Shown: positions 1 to 3,819 of the stretch, piece by piece
Numbering within the stretch: position 1 is the stretch's first letter
Layout: every line of letters starts with the position of its first letter
Source of the DNA: Deltaproteobacteria bacterium RBG_13_52_11
Lineage (GTDB): Bacteria > Desulfobacterota > B13-G15 > RBG-16-54-18
DNA: 5,440 nucleotides
Assembly (NCBI GenBank): GCA_001797745.1
Contig: MGQF01000056.1
Location: forward strand, 21,584-27,023
Reading direction: 5' to 3'
Program-made: the position numbers and the translations under genes
The notes under the pieces: generated by a model
Seen by the model: only the letters and a program-made list of their open reading frames with translations
Database searches by the model: none
What the model was told of the DNA's origin: nothing

Positions 1-148
1 GGTGGCGCAAGCCGATGATCGCCTCTTCGGTCTCGCGCTCCAAGGGGGTCCGGGCGAGTATGTAGAGGTCGGTCTCCTTTACCGCAACCCGAAACGGGAC
101 GAGCCCGTCCCGCGCGAGCCAACTCCGGTAGCGCCGCTTTTTTCTCAC
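1..148 (-). CDS. UPF0280 family protein (5' part, runs off the window)
   Basis: This is the first 49 codons of a gene read leftwards from a GTG at 148-146. The translation has a basic start (RKKRRYRSW, residues 2-10), then GLVPFRVAVKETDLYILA (15-32), then the start of a helix ending GLRH. The pattern YR..(about 6)..GL..FRV.VKETDLYI.A is the N-terminal signature I associate with the UPF0280 family (COG2122). That family is of unknown function and is placed in the ApbE-like structural superfamily. The GTG overlaps the leuD stop by four bases (GTGA), so translation is probably coupled to leuD; the purine stretch AAGAAG inside the leuD end is the only ribosome-binding candidate. The rest of the gene, including any cofactor-binding region, lies outside the window. 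Family call is fairly firm; function is not known. Confidence 0.72.
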   Translation of the reverse strand, partial: MRKKRRYRSWLARDGLVPFRVAVKETDLYILARTPLERETEEAIIGLRH

Positions 149-645
149 ACCTGCTTCTTGATCTTTGCGGCGATGTGCCCCATCAACCCCCCGTCCCTGA
201 TCAACTCCTGCATGAAGGGGGGGATGGGGTGCGCCCTGAAGGTGAGGCCCCGGGTTTGATTGTGGATCTGGCCCGTATCCAAATCCACCTCGAGCACATC
301 CCCCTGCTCACTCCCCTGCGACGCCTCGGGGGACTCCAGGATCGGCAGGCCGATGTTGAAGGCGTTGCGGTAGAATATCCTGGCAAACCCCGCGGCGATC
401 ACGCAGGCGACCCCCACGGCCTTGATGGCGAGGGGGGCGTGCTCGCGGGAGGAGCCGGAGCCGAAGTTCTTACCCGCCATAATAATATCCCCCGGCTGGA
501 CCTGCGCGGCAAAGGCGGCATCGGCGTCCTCCATGCAGTGTTTCGCCAGCTCCTGGGGGTCCGACGTATTCAAGTATCTCGCCGGGATGATGGCATCGGT
601 ATCCACGTTGTCGCCGAACCGCCATGCCCTTCCTCTGACCTTCAT
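145..645 (-). CDS. leuD: 3-isopropylmalate dehydratase, small subunit
   Basis: LeuD pairs with the [4Fe-4S] subunit LeuC to isomerise 2-isopropylmalate to 3-isopropylmalate in cytoplasmic leucine synthesis. The 166-residue protein is the complete swivel domain. It has GDNVDTDAIIPARYL at 11-25, the substrate-binding signature GKNFGSGSSREHAP at 58-71, and IFYRNAFNIGLPIL at 90-103. The length fits the short archaeal/Clostridia/deltaproteobacterial type (about 165 residues) rather than the roughly 200-residue gammaproteobacterial form. The loop after the first motif is YLNT (24-27); related short proteins include homoaconitase and citramalate-pathway subunits, so substrate range is not settled by sequence alone. 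The ATG at 645-643 is preceded by AGGAAAGGA at suitable spacing. leuC is not directly upstream; a promoter and a transposase relic are there instead. A UPF0280 gene overlaps the stop by 4 bp. Confidence 0.93.
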   Translation of the reverse strand: MKVRGRAWRFGDNVDTDAIIPARYLNTSDPQELAKHCMEDADAAFAAQVQPGDIIMAGKNFGSGSSREHAPLAIKAVGVACVIAAGFARIFYRNAFNIGLPILESPEASQGSEQGDVLEVDLDTGQIHNQTRGLTFRAHPIPPFMQELIRDGGLMGHIAAKIKKQV

Positions 646-651
646 CAGTAA

Positions 652-660
652 TCCTTTCCT
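652..660 (-). promoter_or_regulatory. leuD ribosome binding site
   Basis: AGGAAAGGA on the minus strand ends six bases before the leuD ATG. It supports the start at 645 and shows that leuD is translated independently of any upstream gene. Confidence 0.7.
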
Positions 661-682
661 TACCGTGAGCTCAAGGGCAGGT

Positions 683-829
683 CTATTTTCTTGACTCCCC
701 GCCTTTCCCCCTCATAATCCTCATCACAGACGAAAAGCGCATCCCCGGATAGTCGGCAACTTCCCGCCGTGTATACCCGTGGTCCTCAACAGCCGCTGCG
801 GGCTTCCTGTCCCGAGCCTCTTTGATGTT
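683..829 (-). pseudogene. relic of a REP-associated tyrosine transposase (C-terminal HTH only)
   Basis: The minus strand reads, in one frame, NIKEARDRKPAAAVEDHGY followed by TRREVADYPGMRFSSVMRI and MRGKGGESRK, then TAG at 685-683. The spacing and wording (RDR..AVE.HGYT..EVADY.GM.FSSV.RIMRGK) match the DnaA-like helix-turn-helix at the C-terminus of transposases of the REP-associated (TnpA_REP, Y1 HUH) group. The frame is closed upstream by TAA at 856-854 and has no start codon in the open part. The Y1 catalytic domain with its HUH motif is absent. It therefore appears to be the eroded 3' end of a dead copy, lying inside the leader between the promoter at 845-873 and leuD. The call rests on recalled family pattern; a short chance match is the alternative. 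Confidence 0.58.
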
Positions 830-844
830 CGGTATAGTGAAACA

Positions 845-873
845 AATATGGCCTTATCAACCTTTAATGTCAA
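845..873 (-). promoter_or_regulatory. sigma70-type promoter upstream of leuD
   Basis: On the minus strand a perfect -35 TTGACA (873-868) is followed by a 17-base spacer and a -10 CATATT (850-845; 4 of 6 to TATAAT). It lies just downstream of the porin terminator and points at leuD, giving a leader of about 190 nt that contains the transposase relic. It could be the leuD promoter or a leftover of the element. Confidence 0.55.
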
Positions 874-903
874 CACAATAGCCCTGCCCCCCGGCAACGG
901 GAG

Positions 904-938
904 AAAAAAAAAGGGGGAAGGGTTGCACCCCTTCCCCC
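904..938 (-). terminator. rho-independent terminator of the porin gene
   Basis: GGGGGAAGGG (913-922) pairs perfectly with CCCTTCCCCC (929-938) around a 6-base loop. On the minus strand this 10-bp stem is followed directly by nine U residues (A-run at 904-912). It lies 36 bases beyond the porin stop and insulates the porin from the leuD unit. Confidence 0.93.
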
Positions 939-951
939 ATCAGGTCTCAAG

Positions 952-977
952 CTAAGCGCTTATGCTTATGCGCTTAG
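952..977 (-). repeat. inverted repeat overlapping the porin stop codon
   Basis: CTAAGCGC (952-959) and GCGCTTAG (970-977) are perfect inverted copies around a 10-base AT-rich loop. The inner arm contains the TAA stop of the porin (976-974). In RNA it would form an 8-bp hairpin at the very end of the message, just before the terminator. It may protect the 3' end; no U-tract follows it. Confidence 0.6.
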
Positions 978-2371
978 AACATGTACATGAGACGGGCCTG
1001 GACGGCCCACGGGTTTTCAGGCTCTACACCACCCGCGAGGCTCAGGGCCTTGCCGCCAAACAGGTAGCCGAAACCGGTCTCAAGGGCCAGGTTCTTGTAG
1101 ATCTGGACGTTGACGCCAAAGTCCATTTCCCAACCGATTGAGTCGTCGTCATCAGCATCATTACCGATGGCGTCCCCATGTACCTCGGTGTCACCGATAT
1201 AGCCCAGCTGGGCGCCGACTTTGAGCCAGTCGAGGACCTGGTAGTACGCAAAGGCGCGCACATCCCAGTAGCCAGGCCAATACGTCGAGGGTCCATCTAT
1301 CAGACCCACACCCGGCCAACCCGGGCCAAAGGTAAACCAGCCGTTGTCAAAGACGATAAATTCACCGCTAATGGGCAGTGACTCGCTGCCGAAGTTGGGG
1401 CCTCCGGGAAGCTGAAACCCCTCGACATCACCGCTCGTCTGGTCTTCACCCTGGATGTACCTACCGCCAAGGCCGACCTCAAGCTTTTTGAAGACGAAGG
1501 ACACATTACCGTTGATGAGCCAGGAGCTGATGTCCTGATCAGCGGCGACTAAGTTTTCCCTCTGGCCGCCGTTGTAGATGAAGTCGACCTGAAACTTCGC
1601 AGGGCCCACCTTACCATCAGCGTTTACGCCGATCCAGTAGTCCTGTTCCCAATCGCGGCCACCAGCAAAAACGGCATTATTCCAGAACGCATACAGATTA
1701 TTATCCCTTATATTTTGATAGGCAAAGAAAAACCCCGGCGCTATGCTTACGGAGCCGAAGTTCAGGGGGAGTTTCATGTCGATGGCATAGAGTTCAGCGC
1801 CCCCTATCGTATTCCAGTTGCTGGGGTCGGACATCTTGGCATAATAGCCGGTGACGCTCAGCTTGATCGGATCGATCATGGTCCGGACGCTTATTGCCGG
1901 GCAATCGTTGAAATAGAAGATCCACGGACGGATGGCAACCGGCTGGAGACCAACCCTGAACCACAGGGGGAGCTTGGGGGGTACCCTGAAGTCGATGAAG
2001 AGGTGCTGGACCTGCACGGCGATATGTCCGCCACCCACTGCCGCATAGCGGTTCGCTGGGTCGCTGCCGAATATGGTGGAGTCCATCCTGAACTTGAATA
2101 CCCCGTAGAGGTCCTCGCTGGCCCTGAGCGTGAATTGGAGCTCGGCCCGCGAGTTCATGAAGGCCCCCCTCTCATCCGCATGACCAAAACCAAAACCGAA
2201 AGCGCTGCGGATCGGGACACCGACAAACAGCGGGCCATTAGGCACGGCATTCTGAAATACGTACCCGCGCATCCCGATGAATCCCGAGGCCGTCAAGTCC
2301 ACGGCCATGGCCGGGACGGCCCATGCGGCAACCAACCCCAGCACTAATCCTATGAGTAATGCCTTTTTCAT
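974..2371 (-). CDS. outer-membrane beta-barrel porin
   Basis: This is a secreted outer-membrane barrel of about 465 residues. It opens with a Sec signal peptide (MKKALLIGLVLGLVAAW, then VPAMA before VDLTASG). The mature part alternates hydrophobic and polar residues with aromatic girdle positions typical of transmembrane beta strands. One early stretch is RAELQFTLRASEDLYGVFKF followed by RMDSTIFG, as seen in deltaproteobacterial-type porins. It ends ARLMYMF, and the terminal Phe is the classic BAM assembly signal. An Asp-rich loop, NDADDDD, sits about 60 residues from the end and is probably extracellular. Two starts are possible: ATG at 2377 and ATG at 2371. The strong AAGGAGGT lies only 3 bases before the first but 9 before the second, so 2371 is preferred. 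Substrate cannot be told from sequence. It has its own terminator and a long leader, so it is likely monocistronic. Confidence 0.82.
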   Translation of the reverse strand: MKKALLIGLVLGLVAAWAVPAMAVDLTASGFIGMRGYVFQNAVPNGPLFVGVPIRSAFGFGFGHADERGAFMNSRAELQFTLRASEDLYGVFKFRMDSTIFGSDPANRYAAVGGGHIAVQVQHLFIDFRVPPKLPLWFRVGLQPVAIRPWIFYFNDCPAISVRTMIDPIKLSVTGYYAKMSDPSNWNTIGGAELYAIDMKLPLNFGSVSIAPGFFFAYQNIRDNNLYAFWNNAVFAGGRDWEQDYWIGVNADGKVGPAKFQVDFIYNGGQRENLVAADQDISSWLINGNVSFVFKKLEVGLGGRYIQGEDQTSGDVEGFQLPGGPNFGSESLPISGEFIVFDNGWFTFGPGWPGVGLIDGPSTYWPGYWDVRAFAYYQVLDWLKVGAQLGYIGDTEVHGDAIGNDADDDDSIGWEMDFGVNVQIYKNLALETGFGYLFGGKALSLAGGVEPENPWAVQARLMYMF

Positions 2372-2380
2372 CAGCATCTA

Positions 2381-2387
2381 CCTCCTT
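2381..2387 (-). promoter_or_regulatory. porin ribosome binding site
   Basis: AAGGAGG on the minus strand is a near-perfect Shine-Dalgarno sequence. Its distance (3 versus 9 bases) favours the second of two in-frame ATGs as the porin start. Confidence 0.8.
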
Positions 2388-2495
2388 AGTTTTATTGTCA
2401 TAGTTTTTTAGTCATTAACTGCCATAAAACTCTACGATACAACTCTCAGACATTTACCTTATACCATATACCATTCAACATCGTTGTCTCTTTTT

Positions 2496-2511
2496 GGGCC
2501 TACTGGGGCCC
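2496..2511 (-). repeat. small GGGCC/GGCCC hairpin in the porin leader
   Basis: GGGCC (2496-2500) and GGCCC (2507-2511) form a 5-bp stem around a 6-base loop. On the minus strand it is followed by AAAAAG, not by a U-run, so it is not a terminator in that direction. It lies just after the orphan Shine-Dalgarno-like element. Confidence 0.4.
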
Positions 2512-2566
2512 TCTTCTCTCACCTCCTTTCCTCACCGCTTCCGTTGCGTGTATCACCCCCTTTCGC

Positions 2567-2591
2567 GTCATGCGCCGCTCGCGCACATGAC
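2567..2591 (-). ncRNA. stem-loop in the putative 5' leader of the porin mRNA
   Basis: GTCAT-GCGC (2567-2575) pairs with GCGC-ATGAC (2581-2591) around a 5-base loop, with a 2-base bulge on one side, giving 9 bp. It starts about 17 bases after the transcription start expected from the TTGACA element at 2638-2643. I compared it by eye with common riboswitch classes (GEMM, TPP, cobalamin, guanidine, fluoride, SAH) and recognised none. It may be simple leader structure. Confidence 0.35.
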
Positions 2592-2614
2592 CCCTTACAG
2601 GTAATACTATGCGT

Positions 2615-2643
2615 CTCTTACCATTACCCTTTTTGGCTGTCAA
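2615..2643 (-). promoter_or_regulatory. candidate promoter for the porin transcript
   Basis: Minus strand: perfect -35 TTGACA (2643-2638), 17-base spacer, then TAAGAG (2620-2615) preceded by TGG as an extended -10. The -10 match is weak (3 of 6). If used, it gives a porin leader of about 235 nt containing the stem-loop at 2567-2591. Confidence 0.42.
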
Positions 2644-2776
2644 GCTTTTTTTCATGCCCATAGAAGAAATACGGGAAAAAAGCAGGAGAAAAACAAAAGA
2701 GGTCACTTTATCCTGTTTTTTTGTCATCTTATAACCGCCCTATCCCCCTGGCAAGGGAGGATGTAGATGGAATTTT

Positions 2777-2793
2777 TCCCGCCATTGGCGGGA
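2777..2793. repeat. palindrome TCCCGCC-ATT-GGCGGGA
   Basis: A perfect 7-bp stem with a 3-base loop lies about 50 bases beyond the DUF559 stop. Its first 13 bases recur exactly at 3786-3798, on the other side of the DUF559/repeat patch. There is no U-run on the minus strand, so it is not a standard terminator. Confidence 0.65.
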
Positions 2794-2841
2794 TTCGCGC
2801 GTGGCAAACCCCTCATGAAACATTACCCCGAAAATAAACTC

Positions 2842-3285
2842 TCACCCCTCACTTCCTCGCGGAGGATCAGTCAACCCCCTTTTTTTTATTGCCCTTGTCT
2901 TTTGAACTGCATTTTCCCCTCCCTTGATGGGAGGGGCTAGGGGAGGATGGTTGTGAGCATGCCTTCTTATCACTTCCAATACCCCGTCCATATTCTGCAA
3001 GACTTCATTGTTCCAAAACCTCAATACCTTAAAACCTTCTCCTTGCAGCCATGTATCTCTTCCAACGTCTTTAACTTTTTCGAAGGCATGCCCTCCACCA
3101 TCCACCTCTATGACGATTCGTCTCTCAAAACATACAAAATCAACGATATAAGCCCCGATGGGCTGTTGTCTCCTAAATTTAAGCCCTTTGAACTGTTTTG
3201 CTCGTAGATGCATCCATAATAAGCTCTCTGCATCTGTCGGCCTTTTTCTGAGGGTTTTAGCAATCCTGACCATAGTACTGGTCAA
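2842..3285 (-). CDS. DUF559 domain protein (VSR-like endonuclease fold)
   Basis: A 147-residue protein of the DUF559 family, which has the restriction-endonuclease-like fold of very-short-patch repair nucleases; cellular role and substrate are not known. The N-terminal helix has RKRPTDAESLLWMHLR (13-28, conserved E20 and W24). It is followed by FKGLKFRRQQPIGAYIVDF (32-50), IVIEVDGGGH (57-66; acidic D49, E60 and D62 as likely metal ligands), RDTWLQGEGFKVLRFWNNEV (76-95) and NMDGVLEVI (98-106). The usual domain ends near residue 110. The remaining 37 residues (PPLAPPIKGGE and on) are encoded by a palindromic repeat and are probably not part of the fold. The frame begins at TTG (3285-3283), with GGGTG about 10 bases upstream; ATG at codon 5 (3273) is the alternative. 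The gene is visibly richer in A/T than its neighbours and sits in a repeat patch, which suggests acquisition. Confidence 0.85.
   Translation of the reverse strand: MTSTMVRIAKTLRKRPTDAESLLWMHLRAKQFKGLKFRRQQPIGAYIVDFVCFERRIVIEVDGGGHAFEKVKDVGRDTWLQGEGFKVLRFWNNEVLQNMDGVLEVIRRHAHNHPPLAPPIKGGENAVQKTRAIKKRGLTDPPRGSEG
2854..2866. repeat. short palindrome TCCTC-GCG-GAGGA in the DUF559 tail
   Basis: A perfect 5-bp stem around GCG lies within the last codons of the DUF559 frame, next to CTCACCCCTCACT, a pyrimidine run of the type found in the repeats at 3286-3680. It indicates that the end of the reading frame is repeat-derived. Confidence 0.45.
2916..2936. repeat. GC-rich palindrome coding the DUF559 tail
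   Basis: CCCCTCCC (2916-2923) and GGGAGGGG (2929-2936) form a perfect 8-bp stem around TTGAT. Read on the minus strand with the following bases it encodes PLAPPIKGGE of the DUF559 frame. The same palindrome type occurs non-coding at 3298-3320 and 3636-3656. Confidence 0.75.
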
Positions 3286-3297
3286 TTCTTAATCACC

Positions 3298-3320
3298 CCC
3301 TCCCCCATTGAGGGGGAGGG
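3298..3320. repeat. palindrome CCCTCCCCC-ATTGA-GGGGGAGGG
   Basis: A perfect 9-bp stem with a 5-base loop lies 13 bases upstream of the DUF559 start codon. In RNA of either strand it would be very stable, so it could affect DUF559 translation. It is the same type as 2916-2936 and 3636-3656. Confidence 0.75.
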
Positions 3321-3354
3321 AAAAAGAAAATATCTTCCCTCACCCCCGCTATAA

Positions 3355-3383
3355 GGACGGCGGGATCTTCGACAAGCGGGAGG
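3355..3383. repeat. repeat unit C, copy 1
   Basis: GGAC-G-GCGGGATC, then a 6-base variable core, then AAGCGGGAGG. It matches 3751-3778 at nearly every position outside the core, which is TTCGAC here and CCGCA there. Confidence 0.65.
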
Positions 3384-3391
3384 GAAAAGAG

Positions 3392-3428
3392 AGAGGGTTT
3401 CCCCCCTACGAAGGGGAGGAAACCCTCT
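3392..3428. repeat. long hairpin, 15 bp stem
   Basis: AGAGGGTTTCCCCCC (3392-3406) pairs with GGGG-A-GGAAACCCTCT (3413-3428), leaving one bulged A and the loop TACGAA. It is the longest inverted repeat in the window. No U-tract follows on either strand, so it is not an obvious terminator. Confidence 0.8.
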
Positions 3429-3430
3429 GA

Positions 3431-3500
3431 GACTGCTTAGAAAATAAAACCTCTCGATTTCCTCTCCCCGCTGAGGAGAGATGAAGGTGAGGGGGAAAAC
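3431..3500. repeat. repeat unit A (pair with 3607-3678)
   Basis: It opens GACTGCTTAGAAAATA, then a stem CTCTCC/GGAGAG, and closes ATGAAGGTGAGGGGGAAAAC. The copy at 3607-3678 has the same order, with 14 of 16 bases identical in the opening block. Confidence 0.7.
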
Positions 3501-3533
3501 ACCTGAGATCATAACCACCCTCACCCCAGTCCG

Positions 3534-3549
3534 CTCCCGCTGGCGGGAG
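3534..3549. repeat. palindrome CTCCCGC-TG-GCGGGAG
   Basis: A perfect 7-bp stem with a 2-base loop, embedded in CCCTCACCCCAGTCCG on the left and AGGGAGAAAGGGAGAG on the right. This whole block gives the recurring spurious peptide SLSRQRERTGVRVV on the minus strand. Confidence 0.7.
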
Positions 3550-3606
3550 AGGGAGAAAGGGAGAGTGTATATTTTTATCGTTCGTGGGTGACGCTCCGTC
3601 ATGAAG

Positions 3607-3678
3607 GATTGCCTAGAAAATACCACCAAAGAACTCCCCTCCCCTGGCGGGAGGGGATGAAGGGGAGGGGGAATAAAC
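3607..3678. repeat. repeat unit B (diverged copy of 3431-3500)
   Basis: It opens GATTGCCTAGAAAATA, contains the perfect 8-bp palindrome CCCCTCCC/GGGAGGGG (3636-3656), and closes ATGAAGGGGAGGGGGAATAAAC. Order and spacing match unit A, while the stem sequences differ but keep pairing. Confidence 0.7.
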
Positions 3679-3750
3679 GATCTTGCACACCCCCACCTTA
3701 ACCCGTAAAGGGTTCAAGGATTCTATCCCGCTCCTTAATTCAGATTTTAT

Positions 3751-3778
3751 GGACTGCGGGATCCCGCAAAGCGGGAGG
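3751..3778. repeat. repeat unit C, copy 2, with two competing stems
   Basis: This is the copy of 3355-3383. GCGGGATCCCGC (3756-3767) is a perfect 12-base palindrome, and its right half can instead pair with GCGGG at 3771-3775 (CCCGC-AAA-GCGGG). The two hairpins exclude each other. It lies about 45 bases past the VCBS stop on that gene's transcript. Confidence 0.65.
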
Positions 3779-3785
3779 ATTCAAG

Positions 3786-3798
3786 TCCCGCCATTGGC
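3786..3798. repeat. 13-base direct repeat (copy of 2777-2789)
   Basis: TCCCGCCATTGGC is identical to the first 13 bases of the palindrome at 2777-2793. Together the two copies bracket the DUF559 gene and the repeat island, about 1.0 kb. Confidence 0.55.
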
Positions 3799-3819
3799 AA
3801 GATCGAACCCTCCTCATTA

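Larger units (their letters stand above)
2378..2841 (-). other. intergenic leader region upstream of the porin
   Basis: There is no convincing gene here. A 75-codon open frame (2500-2727, minus) lacks a good ribosome binding site and family resemblance. On the minus strand the region holds a promoter-like TTGACA element (2615-2643), a GC-rich stem-loop (2567-2591), a consensus Shine-Dalgarno-like AAAGGAGGTGA at 2517-2527 with no start codon at proper distance, and a small hairpin GGGCC/GGCCC (2496-2511). It also holds an AT-rich stretch with TGGTATAAG (extended -10-like, TATAAG at 2463-2458) about 90 bases before the porin start. The part nearest DUF559 carries the palindrome at 2777-2793. 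The region probably contains the porin promoter or promoters and a leader of 80 to 240 nt. Confidence 0.5.
3286..3819. repeat. island of GC-rich short palindromic repeats, no gene
   Basis: These 534 bases between DUF559 and the VCBS gene are almost entirely repeat. Purine-rich and pyrimidine-rich blocks alternate and form at least six stems, and two sequence units occur twice (3431-3500 with 3607-3678; 3355-3383 with 3751-3778). Open frames across it translate to peptides such as SLSRQRERTGVRVV, which I recognise as commonly mis-called repeat translations, so no CDS is annotated. The look is that of REP/MITE-like non-autonomous repeats that have piled up here. I see no tRNA, no regularly spaced CRISPR-type array and no clear rho-independent terminator for the VCBS gene. 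Confidence 0.75.

Noticed and set aside
1715..2347. 210-codon plus-strand open frame antisense to the porin
   Set aside because: Lies wholly inside the porin, which has signal peptide, ribosome binding site, barrel pattern and terminator; a codon-bias shadow.
2510..2530. 16S rRNA 3'-end-like TCACCTCCTTTC on the plus strand
   Set aside because: Only about 12 bases match and no rRNA body precedes it; it is just the complement of an SD-like motif.
2567..2591. Known riboswitch aptamer in the porin leader
   Set aside because: No match by eye to conserved cores of the common classes; retained only as an unassigned stem-loop.
2500..2727. 75-codon minus-strand open frame upstream of the porin
   Set aside because: Weak ribosome binding site, no family resemblance, arginine/lysine-rich tail, and it spans a promoter-like element, a stem-loop and an SD-like motif; better explained as leader DNA.
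2777..2793. Terminator of the DUF559 gene
   Set aside because: Good stem but followed by A-rich sequence on the minus strand and a non-U sequence on the plus strand, and shared as a repeat at 3786.
3282..3629. 115-codon minus-strand open frame over the repeat island
   Set aside because: Its translation is a string of repeat-derived peptides (SLSRQRERTGVRVV, PSPSMGEG) with no domain, and other frames are also open; it is the repeat read through, not a gene.
3286..3800. Possible CRISPR array
   Set aside because: Repeats are unequal in length, diverged, irregularly spaced and internally palindromic; there are no uniform repeats with unique spacers and no cas genes.
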